From: Spirochaetales bacterium
Lineage (GTDB): Bacteria; Spirochaetota; Spirochaetia; SZUA-6; DRHE01
Length of the DNA: 41,050 nt
Assembly: GCA_030604195.1 (NCBI GenBank)
Contig: JAUVWI010000029.1
Location: 1 to 41,050 of the forward strand
Direction of reading: 5' to 3'
Every line of letters starts with the position of its first letter. The stretch's first letter is position 1. The notes under the pieces are model-generated. The model worked only from the letters and a program-made list of their open reading frames with translations. It did not search any database and was not told the DNA's origin. Shown piece by piece: positions 1 through 6,919 of this stretch. Position numbers and translations under genes: made by a program.

Positions 1-102
1 AGCTCATTCCTATTCTATATCATATTTTTAAAATCGTGTCCCCTAGTTTTCAGAAATAACTTATTTTTTTTCAATTCGTTTAAAAGTGGAATTATAGTCT
101 AA

Positions 103-651
103 ACAGATGGGTTCACCGAATATTTACATCCTAAAGATGCTAAAGGTTTATTGTGCAGCGCTATACAAGACAGGAACCCGGTAATATTCATTGAGCATTT
201 TCAACTCTACAATATGAAAGGTGAGGTGCCTGAAGAGGAATATTCAGTTCCAATAGGCAAAGCAGCTATTCTTCGGGAAGGAAGCGATGTGACAATAATT
301 TCATGGAGCTGGATGGTTCACAAATCCTTGAGTGCGGCAAACAGTTTGGCCAAAGAAGGTATTAGCGCTGAAGTTATAGATCTTCGAAGCCTGGTTCCAT
401 TTGATAGGGAAACGCTTATTTCCTCGGCAAGAAAAACCAAACGAATTGTTATTGTTCATGAAGCGGTGCGTACATCAGGTTTTGGAGCTGAGATTGCCGC
501 AACTTTGGCGGAGGAGGCCTTTGATTACCTCGATGCGCCAATAAAGAGGGTAACTGCTCCCGATACACCAGTGCCCTTTGCTCCAAGCCTGGAAGAGGCT
601 TTCCTTCCCAATGAAGATAAAATAATCAGTGCTGTAAAAAGCCTTTTCTAA
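103..651 (+). pseudogene. 5'-truncated 2-oxoacid dehydrogenase E1 beta subunit (C-terminal domain remnant)
   Basis: The frame matches the C-terminal part of the pyruvate/branched-chain/acetoin dehydrogenase E1 beta family. It has the DAKGLL...IQDRNPVIFIEH strand, the IISWSWMVHKSL helix, EVIDLRSLVPFD and the VHEA..TSGFGAEIAA segment of the transketolase C-terminal domain. The family is about 325 residues; only about the last 180 are here. Family similarity starts near position 120, upstream of the first possible start (TTG at 151), and an in-frame TAA lies at 100-102, so the N-terminal thiamine-diphosphate domain has been lost. No E1 alpha or E2 gene is nearby. The preceding 100 bases are AT-rich and show nothing recognisable. 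It is most likely a decayed fragment, although a short peptide from TTG 151 could still be made. Confidence 0.75.
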
Positions 652-675
652 AAGTCGGAATATAGGGAGTTATTG

Positions 676-1167
676 ATGAGAGATGAACCGGTTTTTACCA
701 AAGTACTCCAGGTAGCCGTGGTGGTTAAGGATATTGCTGCTTCTATCAGGCGCTATGCAGATGAGTATGGCATTGGGCCCTGGGAGATATATGAGCTTAA
801 CCCCGATACTGTTGAGAATATGATAATACAAGGCCAGCCTCAAAAGTATGCCATGAAAATTGCCCTGGCCAGTATTGGTGAAGTGGAAATAGAATTAATT
901 GAGCCTTTATGCGATAAAAGCATATATGCAGAGTTTTTGAGAGAGCATGGTGAGGGCATACATCATCTGGCTTGCGATGTAAAAGATTATGACGGTACAA
1001 AGGCTTTTTTCAAGAAAAAGGGGAATCAGATTTTGCAGGAAGGCACATGGAATGGCGAGACATTTACCTACTTTGATAATAGGCAGGACCTGGGAATAAT
1101 AACTGAAATTTACAAAAGACCGGCTGAATTTGAAGTGCCTGAACCTGATAGCAGATACCCGGAATAG
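676..1167 (+). CDS. VOC-superfamily protein (glyoxalase / methylmalonyl-CoA epimerase-like)
   Basis: A 163-residue protein with two beta-alpha-beta-beta-beta modules of the vicinal-oxygen-chelate fold. The first strand (LQVAVVVKDIAASIRRYADEYG) has Gln where many epimerases have a His metal ligand, as in a sub-branch of this family. GIHHLACDV in the second half supplies a His, and GIITEIY the terminal Glu. Family members bind a divalent metal and catalyse isomerisation, epimerisation or glutathione-type chemistry; the substrate cannot be read from the sequence. ATG 676 is chosen over TTG 673 because GGGAG at 665-669 lies 6 nt upstream of it. It follows the E1-beta remnant by 24 bp and is co-directional with the next small gene. 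Confidence 0.8.
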   Translation: MRDEPVFTKVLQVAVVVKDIAASIRRYADEYGIGPWEIYELNPDTVENMIIQGQPQKYAMKIALASIGEVEIELIEPLCDKSIYAEFLREHGEGIHHLACDVKDYDGTKAFFKKKGNQILQEGTWNGETFTYFDNRQDLGIITEIYKRPAEFEVPEPDSRYPE

Positions 1168-1237
1168 CTGAGATTCGTCCCACGAATTGAAGATAGGGGC
1201 GGTCAGGCTGTCTATAACTATTTAAGGAGTAGGATCT

Positions 1238-1549
1238 ATGGTTTTTAAAGCTGCCTTTATTTTTTTAGCGCCGGATGTTAATCCGGAAGTTCATCGATCA
1301 AAAGTGGTGACGCCGGAGGTTGAGTTAACCACGGTTGCGGTTTGTGACTACGCTGAAGCTGAGAAAACAGCAAAGTTACTGGTTGCCCAGGGCATTAAAG
1401 CAATTGAATTATGCGGTGGCTTTGGGAATTCAGGCACAGCCCGTATAGCAGCAGCGGTTGAAGGTAAAGCAGATGTAGGGGCTGTCCGTTTCGACTGCCA
1501 TCCGGGCCTGGAAGGCAAGAGCGGAGATCTGTTGTTCGGGGACAAATAG
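1238..1549 (+). CDS. DUF6506-like small protein of unknown function
   Basis: A 103-residue soluble protein beginning FKAAFIFLAPDVNPEVHRS, with a conserved-looking core AIELCGGFGNSGTARIAAAVEGK and a C-terminal VRFDCHPGLEGKSGD. This pattern matches my recollection of the DUF6506 family (about 100 residues, function unknown). The family name is from memory and needs a profile search. The start is well supported by AAGGAG at 1224-1229, 8 nt upstream of the ATG. A Cys in ELCGG and a Cys-His in FDCHPG could form a site, but no catalytic role is known. It lies 70 bp after the VOC gene and may share its transcript. Confidence 0.7.
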   Translation: MVFKAAFIFLAPDVNPEVHRSKVVTPEVELTTVAVCDYAEAEKTAKLLVAQGIKAIELCGGFGNSGTARIAAAVEGKADVGAVRFDCHPGLEGKSGDLLFGDK

Positions 1550-1578
1550 GGATAACCGCATAGTCGCTTTTATGCCTG

Positions 1579-1631
1579 TACATATGTTTAACCTTGAATT
1601 GTATGTATTATTGGGTTAAAATATACATATG
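1579..1631 (+). promoter_or_regulatory. vapBC promoter with overlapping operator, predicted leaderless start
   Basis: A -35-like TTGAAT (1594-1599) and -10-like TAAAAT (1617-1622) are 17 bp apart, and the vapB ATG begins 6 nt after the -10. A perfect 7-bp inverted repeat, TTTAACC (1587-1593) and GGTTAAA (1614-1620), brackets and overlaps both promoter boxes. TACATATG occurs twice as a direct repeat (1579-1586 and 1624-1631). This is the layout expected for an autoregulatory site bound by the VapB ribbon-helix-helix dimer or the VapBC complex; binding itself is inferred. Confidence 0.55.
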
Positions 1632-1814
1632 AAAACTACGATCGATGTTGATGAGTTGCTTGTAAAGGAAGCTATGCGACTCTACGGAGTCGCAACGAAA
1701 ACCCGGATCATCAAGATGGGCCTGGAAGAGCTGATCAAGGCGAATAAGAGATCCCGTCTCGTGGAGGCCTTCGGTTCGCAGCCGGAATTAACCGAACCTC
1801 GGAGAAGGCGGTGA
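1629..1814 (+). CDS. vapB: VapB-type ribbon-helix-helix antitoxin
   Basis: A 61-residue protein starting MKTTIDVDELLVKEAMRLYG. This beta strand plus two helices is typical of the VapB/DUF2191 ribbon-helix-helix antitoxins that pair with PIN toxins. Residues 1-45 should dimerise and bind DNA; the charged C-terminal tail ending EPRRRR is where such antitoxins wrap their toxin. There is no Shine-Dalgarno sequence, and a -10-like box sits 6 nt before the ATG, so the message is probably leaderless. The stop codon overlaps the toxin start by 4 bp (GTGA), giving translational coupling. The gene and its partner are markedly more G+C-rich than the flanks, which suggests separate acquisition. Confidence 0.85.
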   Translation: MKTTIDVDELLVKEAMRLYGVATKTRIIKMGLEELIKANKRSRLVEAFGSQPELTEPRRRR

Positions 1815-2179
1815 TCCTTATCGATACGAGCGTATGGGTGCGCTTTTTCAAGGGTTCGGACGAGGCTAAGTTTGCCGGCGAGACGGCTCGCGAAAACACG
1901 GCGCTCCTACACCCGCTTGTCTTCGGCGAGCTGCTGCTGGGGGGATTATCCGTGGAGAACGAATCGCTGCTTCAGGCGCTAACCACCATCCATCTCCCCT
2001 CAACTGAGAAGATCTACCGATTCATCAAAGATAACTCGCTACCCGGTAAAGGCATCGGATGGGTTGACGCCGTCATCCTCTGTTCGGCCTATGAGGCAGG
2101 GACGGTACTGGCGACTTTCGACGAAACCTTGCGAACGTGCGCAGGGGACATCGGTATCGCCTGCGTGCCGATCGGCTGA
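1811..2179 (+). CDS. vapC: VapC-type PIN-domain ribonuclease toxin
   Basis: A 122-residue PIN-domain protein with the complete acidic quartet: Asp5 (LIDTSVW), Glu40 (LVFGELLLGG), Asp86 (GWVDAVIL) and Asp104 (ATFDETLR). PIN toxins use these residues to hold Mg2+ or Mn2+ and cut RNA, often tRNA anticodon loops or rRNA. The length is normal for VapC. The GTG start at 1811 overlaps the vapB stop (GTGA), which fixes the start. A hand count at 1861-1920 gives 38 G+C in 60 nt, well above the surrounding genes. It appears intact and active as part of a stability or stress module. Confidence 0.88.
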   Translation: MILIDTSVWVRFFKGSDEAKFAGETARENTALLHPLVFGELLLGGLSVENESLLQALTTIHLPSTEKIYRFIKDNSLPGKGIGWVDAVILCSAYEAGTVLATFDETLRTCAGDIGIACVPIG

Positions 2180-2274
2180 GACGATGCGAAAAATGTAATA
2201 GGGTAATTGAAAATATTTGAAATAAGTATTACATTATTAGAAAAGTAATACCATGTCGTAAAATGGAGTACAAT

Positions 2275-2505
2275 ATGTCCAGAATAACTAAAAAGGGCCA
2301 AATTACAATACCAAAAGAGATAAGAAATAAGTTCGGTTTTCACCCGGGAACAGATGTTCGTATTATTACCAGGGGAAATGAAGCCCATATTGTGAAAAGC
2401 CGGGAAAAAAATATATTTCTAAAGTGGCTTGGCCGGGGGAAAAAGAGAGATAAGAAAAGCATTGACCTTATGGTTGATCAATTTCGAGGCAGAATCGATG
2501 ACTAG
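2275..2505 (+). CDS. AbrB/MazE-family (SpoVT-type) antitoxin
   Basis: A 76-residue protein with the swapped-hairpin AbrB signature MSRITKKGQITIPKEIRNKFGF followed by GTDVRIITRGNEAHIV. Residues 1-45 form the DNA-binding dimer, and the basic tail (LGRGKKRDKKSIDLMVDQFRG) is the likely toxin-binding segment. ATG 2275 is preferred over ATG 2263 because the GGAG at 2265-2268 lies 6 nt before it and the family motif begins there. It overlaps the next PIN gene by 8 bp, so the two form a toxin-antitoxin pair. The pair is AT-rich, unlike the adjacent vapBC. Confidence 0.85.
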   Translation: MSRITKKGQITIPKEIRNKFGFHPGTDVRIITRGNEAHIVKSREKNIFLKWLGRGKKRDKKSIDLMVDQFRGRIDD

Positions 2506-2977
2506 TATTGTTATTGATACTAATCCCCTTGTCTACATTTACAATGCAGTTCCTGGTCTTGGTGAAAAATATGCTATTCTGCTGGAAGAATTGGCCGGAA
2601 AGAACACATTGGTTATTCCGAAAATTGTATATGGAGAGCTTTCACTCATTTTATATGATATTGAAGAGCTGAATACCTTTATCTGTGATACTGGAATTGT
2701 AATTGGTGAAATAGAATCAGACACATATATTATTGCTGCAAAGCGTTGGGAAAAATATAATAGAAAGAGGGTATTGATGTGCCACAGGTGTGGGAAAAAG
2801 ATTGAGAAACTGATTTGCCGTGATTGCAGCTATGAAATTAAAATCAGACAACATATATTGTCCGATTTTATTATAGGCGCCTATGCCTTTCAAACCGGTA
2901 CACAAAAAATTGTGACTCATGATGCCGGCTATTATTCAACCTATTTTCCTGAGTTGGATATAATCTCTATTAAATAG
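2498..2977 (+). CDS. PIN-domain toxin with an internal zinc ribbon
   Basis: A 159-residue PIN-family protein from ATG 2498, which overlaps the antitoxin end by 8 bp. The active-site acids are Asp7 (VIDTNPLVYIY), Glu47 (KIVYGELSL), Asp123 (ILSDFIIGAYA) and Asp142 (VTHDAGYYSTYFPEL). Between the third helix region and Asp123 sits a four-cysteine knuckle pair, C95-H-R-C98 and C107-R-D-C110, that looks like a rubredoxin-type zinc ribbon. Most VapC toxins lack this and are about 20-30 residues shorter. The ribbon may stabilise the fold or help bind RNA; that is inference. G+C is low (18 of 60 nt at 2641-2700). Confidence 0.82.
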   Translation: MTSIVIDTNPLVYIYNAVPGLGEKYAILLEELAGKNTLVIPKIVYGELSLILYDIEELNTFICDTGIVIGEIESDTYIIAAKRWEKYNRKRVLMCHRCGKKIEKLICRDCSYEIKIRQHILSDFIIGAYAFQTGTQKIVTHDAGYYSTYFPELDIISIK

Positions 2978-3113
2978 GTTTATACGCAGCCAATAACAAA
3001 CATCAGCAGTTTTCATGGGTGTTGCCTTTCCCTGCTTCTCGATCCATTTCATCAGGTAATAGCGGAGATCCTTTATAGTAGAAGAAACCATCTTTTTATC
3101 ACCACTCTTTCTC

Positions 3114-3245
3114 ATGGTGCCTGCCGCGGCTACTGCGCCGCCACTTATCCTGATTGGCCTTGCGGAGGGTGAGTTTACTGTTCCGCAGGATTTCAACGAT
3201 CCCTTACCTGATGAAGAGATCGACGCATTCTACAGGAATGCATAG
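3114..3245 (+). pseudogene. C-terminal remnant of an antitoxin (Phd/DUF2281-like)
   Basis: The frame ending at TAG 3243-3245 reads LIGLAEGEFTVPQDFNDPLPDEEIDAFYRNA, here named only by key blocks: a GLAEGEFTVP strand, then DFNDPLPDEEIDAF. This is the characteristic C-terminal tail of antitoxins that accompany Sll0205-type PIN toxins (family form: ...GxxVPDDFDxPLPxEIxDxF). Nothing upstream in frame resembles the N-terminal DNA-binding domain, so only the toxin-neutralising tail remains. Its stop codon overlaps the GTG start of the following PIN remnant by one base, preserving the original operon geometry. Confidence 0.6.
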
Positions 3246-3508
3246 TGGATATCCTGCTGGATACGTGTACATTTCTGTGGTTCATCACAAATAGCTCAGA
3301 ACTGTCATCAACCGCTCGGCATCTAATTATAAGTTCGGATAACACGGTGTATCTCAGTGCTGCTTCAGCTTGGGAAATTTCTATAAAGTACACTATAGGC
3401 AGACTTTTGCTTCCCAAAGAGCCGCGAAGCTATATTCCAGAGCAGCGTGAAAAGCATAGAATCCTCCCGCTACCCGGTACGCACCATTTGGTAAAAATGA
3501 TTCTTTAA
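3245..3508 (+). pseudogene. 3'-truncated VapC-type PIN toxin (Sll0205-like)
   Basis: Only 87 residues of a roughly 125-130-residue PIN toxin are present. The N-terminal part is good: DILLDTCTFLWFI (first Asp), AASAWEISIKYTIGRL (Glu in AWEI) and the HRILPLP turn that precedes the last third of the family. The C-terminal portion that would carry the two remaining acidic residues (usually within DPFDRLLIAQA...) is missing. The frame ends at 3506-3508, interlocked with the stop codon of floxA on the other strand. The break therefore coincides with the end of the redox operon, so a rearrangement removed the toxin's 3' part. It should be catalytically dead. Confidence 0.75.
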
Positions 3509-4335
3509 TACTCAGCCGGGAGGTTTTCGAGCTCTGCACAGGTAAAGACCGGGCCATCCAGGCATACGTACTTGGAGCCGATATTGCAGCGTCCGCACTT
3601 GCCGATGCCGCACTTCATGCGGTTTTCCAGCGAGAGAATGATATCTTCTTTTTTAAAACCGAGCTCCAGGAGCACGGGGGTTGTATATCGAATCATAATG
3701 GGCGGTCCGCATACCAGCGCCAGGGCCTTCTCAGCAGAGGGGCCGACTTCTTTTAATACATTGGGCACGAGTCCGATCTTGCCGCTCCAGTCGCCTTCAG
3801 GCTCCCGGTCCACAGCCAGGGTAAGGTCGATACTGGAGTTCTCCTGCCACTCTTTCAAGAGCTCTTTATAGAGCAGCTCGCCGGGCTCCCGCGCCCCATA
3901 TACTGCTGTTATTTTGCCGAACTTCTCTCTATTATACAGCATATAGGTAATGGCGGATCTTAAGGTTGTAAAAGCAAAGCCGCCGGAGACAATGACAATA
4001 TTTTTTCCCTCCATACGTTTCCAGGGAAAGGAATTTCCCAGAGGTCCCCGCACCCCGATTTTACGCCCCTTTTCAGAGTTGTGCAGCTCATCGGTTACTA
4101 TTCCGGTCCGCTTTACTGTAAAGAGAAGGTATCCCTTTTCAGTAGGTGATGAAGCAATGCCGAATGGCGATTCCCCCTTGCCGAATATCGAGACCTCTGC
4201 AAACTGGCCCGGTGCATAGGAAAACTCATCTTCTTTTCTGTCAAATACAAGCTTGAAGGTTTTTAAATCCCGGCTATCGTTTTCTGTAACAATATCTTCT
4301 ATTATAACAGGGTAAGGTATATAGGGGTTAATCAT
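3505..4335 (-). CDS. floxA: FloxA-like FAD/NAD(P)-binding, [2Fe-2S] oxidoreductase subunit
   Basis: A 276-residue ferredoxin-NADP reductase-type protein of the DHOD-B/AsrB/hydrogenase-gamma group. The N-terminal beta barrel (about 1-100) holds FAD via SPFGIASSPTEKG. The Rossmann half carries VVSGGFAFTTLRS for the dinucleotide. The C terminus has the [2Fe-2S] ligands in MKCGIGKCGRC...YVCLDGPVF. It should take electrons from NAD(P)H and hand them to the FloxB/C iron-sulfur subunits. ATG 4335 is chosen because GGAG lies 7 nt upstream; a GTG at 4347 lacks such a site. It is the last gene of the 13-gene operon, 13 bp after floxB. The usual GGxGxAP nucleotide loop reads GGFAFTT here. Confidence 0.82.
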   Translation of the reverse strand: MINPYIPYPVIIEDIVTENDSRDLKTFKLVFDRKEDEFSYAPGQFAEVSIFGKGESPFGIASSPTEKGYLLFTVKRTGIVTDELHNSEKGRKIGVRGPLGNSFPWKRMEGKNIVIVSGGFAFTTLRSAITYMLYNREKFGKITAVYGAREPGELLYKELLKEWQENSSIDLTLAVDREPEGDWSGKIGLVPNVLKEVGPSAEKALALVCGPPIMIRYTTPVLLELGFKKEDIILSLENRMKCGIGKCGRCNIGSKYVCLDGPVFTCAELENLPAEY

Positions 4336-4348
4336 AACAGACTCCACA

Positions 4349-5380
4349 TTACAGTTTATTCAGGGCGTTCAGCATATCGCGAATATCAAGATTTACCGGG
4401 CAGTAGGTAATGCAGCGGCCGCAGCCCACACAGAAGATATCTCCGGTGTTTGCCACTGAATAGGAAAATTTGTGCATAATCCTCTGGCGCAGGCGTTGTT
4501 TCTTATTTACCCTGGGATTATGCCCCGATGCATGAAGGGTAAACAGGGGATACTGGCAGGAGTCCCAGGTGCGGAGCCTAATTCCCTCACCTTTACCGTT
4601 TTCTTCGTCAGTAATGTCGAAGCAGTGGCAGGTGGGGCAGAGATAAGTGCAGGCGCCGCAGCCCAGGCAGTTCCGGGTAATTGCATCCCAGAGAGGATCC
4701 TCAAAGTCCCTGTCGATTTTTTCTGTTAATCCTGCTATATCGGGGGTAGGAATTTCCGCCATACTCTGTTCAACCTGCCGGGCTTTCTCTTCTTTCGCCT
4801 TGATGTCCCGCTCTGTTGGTTTTTTGAAAAGCCCTGATTTATCCATAAACCCTTTCCCTTTTTCAGAGCAGGACTCAAAAACAAGGGCTTCTCCCAGATC
4901 CGTTACTAAGATATCGGACCCGGTTTTGCCGGCAGGGCTTCCACCTACTGAAGTACAGAAGCAGGTAGCCCGTGGTGTATTGCAGGCCAGGGCAATAATC
5001 AGCGCTTTTTCCCTGCGCATTAAATAGTAGGGATCCTGGAACCTGCCCTTTTCATCCTTGAACACTTTATCGAGATAGACCAGTGCAGAGGCATCACAGG
5101 GTCTGATTCCGAAAATAATGTAATCCTCAGCTTTATCAGATGCGGCCTCTTTAAGCGTGTCGCCTGAGAATCTGCACAGCACCTCTCTCTGGGGAAAGAA
5201 AATAGACTTGGGCGGGAGCTTCACATTATCGTAATCCAGAGTTATTTTCTCATAGTTTGTAACTGCTTTGAACTCAAAACCCTTTTCCCCTTCTACGGGT
5301 GCATAAAACACCTTGTTCTGTTCAGTTGCGTAGGTGATCAGCTTTTCCAGCTCCGCTTTTTTAATTATTCCACATTCCAT
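4349..5380 (-). CDS. floxB: FloxB-like iron-sulfur subunit (AsrA / hydrogenase beta-type, 2x[4Fe-4S])
   Basis: A 343-residue protein. The N-terminal domain resembles the AsrA/sulfhydrogenase beta family (IFGIRPCDASALVYLDKVF; CNTPRATCFCTSVGGSPAG). It is followed by two bacterial-ferredoxin clusters: CLGCGACTYLCPTCHCFDI near residue 230 and CVGCGRCITYCPVNLDI near the C terminus. In the floxABCD-hdrABC systems known from sulfate reducers, such a subunit relays electrons between the FAD subunit and the MvhD/Hdr core. ATG 5380 is chosen from the family alignment start (MECGIIKKAELEKLI) with AAGGA about 12 nt upstream. An in-frame extension to 5494 would run back into floxC and has no family support. 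It acts in the cytoplasm as part of a multi-subunit complex. Confidence 0.82.
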   Translation of the reverse strand: MECGIIKKAELEKLITYATEQNKVFYAPVEGEKGFEFKAVTNYEKITLDYDNVKLPPKSIFFPQREVLCRFSGDTLKEAASDKAEDYIIFGIRPCDASALVYLDKVFKDEKGRFQDPYYLMRREKALIIALACNTPRATCFCTSVGGSPAGKTGSDILVTDLGEALVFESCSEKGKGFMDKSGLFKKPTERDIKAKEEKARQVEQSMAEIPTPDIAGLTEKIDRDFEDPLWDAITRNCLGCGACTYLCPTCHCFDITDEENGKGEGIRLRTWDSCQYPLFTLHASGHNPRVNKKQRLRQRIMHKFSYSVANTGDIFCVGCGRCITYCPVNLDIRDMLNALNKL

Positions 5381-5405
5381 AAGTTGATATATTCCTTCAC
5401 TATCG

Positions 5406-6455
5406 CTATTCCGGTTCAGTGATGAACTCTTCGCTGTCCCCTTCTTTAAATGTTGAGAGCGGGGGTGTATCTTCCAGGTTGAAGTCCGGTACATAATCGA
5501 AAAGCTCTTTCACATCTTTTACAATATTCCTGGTGAATGTCTTTAAGTCCACTCCCATGGGGCAGGCCCTGTAACAGGCATCGCATCCGACACATCTGCC
5601 TGCCTGGTGAAATATGCGGATGAGGTGAAAGATCATAGTGTCCGACAGCTCAGTGCTCACCCCGATCCAGCGCAGGTCATCCTGGTCGGCAAAGCATTCC
5701 TTGCACCAGCAGGTTGGGCAGGCCTGCCTGCAGGCATTACAGCGAATGCACTTCGACATTTCCTGCTTGAAATAGTTCCAGCGTTCTTCGGGAGTCCTGG
5801 ATTCAAATTTCTTTACTCCGTCATATCTGCCGTTGCCAGGCTCTTTTGCCTTTCCTTCTATTAGAAAATCCGTGCTTCCAGGAGGGGGCAGGGGGAAGCA
5901 ACATTCCATACAGCATTCCTGCAGTACATTTTCCCGCTTAATCTCCCGTTTAATCCCTTTTCGTGTGTTTACGGCTAAAACGCCATCCCTTTCATCAGCG
6001 CTGATAATCTCATCACCGCTGAAGAGCGCTTCAACCTTGCCCTTGTCTATCATGCCTGTGCAGGGCACACCGATTAAAATAATATTCTCTCGTGGAACCT
6101 GCTTTTCTTTGATAAGTGTAGTGATTGAACGGAGATCGCAGCCCTTGGCAACAATGCCGATTTTAGGTTTGGGTTGGGGATCTTTGCGTCTACTCCGGGC
6201 ATCTATTTCAAATAGCTTGGGCAGGAACACAGCCAGGTTGTTCGAGCAGAAGGAATTCCACACCAGATTATCTACAGGACCATCCGCGTTGCTCGTGCTG
6301 TCCGCGCTGCCCGCGGCGCTTTCTCTGGAGTGAATGAAATAGGGTCTGCTCTTAAGGGGAAGCGTAGCCGCTTCGTACCCGATAAAGAGCTCTATTTTCC
6401 CCTTTTCAAAAAGCTCCTTTGCTATATCCCTTATCCTTTTCTCAACATTTTCCAT
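5406..6455 (-). CDS. floxC: FloxC-like iron-sulfur subunit (FrhB/FdhB-related, 2x[4Fe-4S])
   Basis: A 349-residue protein. The first part resembles the coenzyme F420 hydrogenase/dehydrogenase beta family (KIGIVAKGCDLRSI; NIILIGVPCTGMIDK; LQECCMECCFPLPPP). Two ferredoxin motifs follow: CIRCNACRQACPTCWCKECF and CVGCDACYRACPMGVD. It should be an electron relay paired with floxB. The start is ATG 6455, one base after the mvhD stop; a TTG at 6464 overlapping that stop is possible. Residues near 46-66 (SAAGSADSTSNADG region) form a Ser/Ala/Asp-rich insert coded by a GC-rich imperfect repeat, like inserts in three other proteins of this window. Confidence 0.78.
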   Translation of the reverse strand: MENVEKRIRDIAKELFEKGKIELFIGYEAATLPLKSRPYFIHSRESAAGSADSTSNADGPVDNLVWNSFCSNNLAVFLPKLFEIDARSRRKDPQPKPKIGIVAKGCDLRSITTLIKEKQVPRENIILIGVPCTGMIDKGKVEALFSGDEIISADERDGVLAVNTRKGIKREIKRENVLQECCMECCFPLPPPGSTDFLIEGKAKEPGNGRYDGVKKFESRTPEERWNYFKQEMSKCIRCNACRQACPTCWCKECFADQDDLRWIGVSTELSDTMIFHLIRIFHQAGRCVGCDACYRACPMGVDLKTFTRNIVKDVKELFDYVPDFNLEDTPPLSTFKEGDSEEFITEPE

Positions 6456-6456
6456 A

Positions 6457-6888
6457 TTATTCAATGGCCTTTACAAGTTTTTTAGAGGGACCTATTTTCC
6501 TGATATCGGCTATCACCCTGTTCATTAACGCTGCAAAGCGGTTGCCCTCGGATGCAGATACCCAGGAGAACTGTACCCTCTCCGGCTCAATCCCTATGTA
6601 GGTCAGGAGGCGTCTCATTACGGCAAATTTCCTCCGCGCCACGAGATTGCCGCTTATGTAATGGCAGTCGCCCGGATGACAGCCGGATACCAGCACACCA
6701 TCTGCGCCGTTCTGGAGAGCGCGCACTATATATAGGGGATTGATCCGTCCTGAACAGGGAACCCTTATAATCCTGATATTGGTACCATACTGCAGGCGGC
6801 TTACCCCTGCCAGGTCAGCTCCTGCATAGGAGCACCAGTTGCACAGAAATGCCACTATTTTTGGTTCCCAGTTGGTCGTTTTTTCCAT
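6457..6888 (-). CDS. floxD: MvhD/FloxD-family [2Fe-2S] electron-transfer subunit
   Basis: A 143-residue MvhD/FlpD-family protein with all hallmark cysteines: FLCNWCSYAGADLAG, RVPCSGRINPLYIVRAL, VSGCHPGDCHYISGN. MvhD connects a hydrogenase, formate dehydrogenase or Flox module to HdrA via a [2Fe-2S] cluster. Here it lies between the HdrA-containing giant (31 bp upstream) and floxC (1 bp downstream), the natural place for that bridge. ATG 6888 is chosen because the family begins at MEKTTNWEPKIVAFLCNWC; a longer frame to 7032 would overlap the preceding gene. This is the canonical of two MvhD copies in the operon. Confidence 0.9.
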   Translation of the reverse strand: MEKTTNWEPKIVAFLCNWCSYAGADLAGVSRLQYGTNIRIIRVPCSGRINPLYIVRALQNGADGVLVSGCHPGDCHYISGNLVARRKFAVMRRLLTYIGIEPERVQFSWVSASEGNRFAALMNRVIADIRKIGPSKKLVKAIE

Positions 6889-6919
6889 AAATAAATTAAC
6901 CGCCTTTTTATTCCCTCTT

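Noticed and set aside
2936..3196. 86-codon frame on the minus strand between the PIN genes
   Set aside because: It overlaps both PIN genes or remnants and includes antisense of the antitoxin tail; a short MVSSTIKDLRYYLMKW stretch looks protein-like but matches nothing I know.
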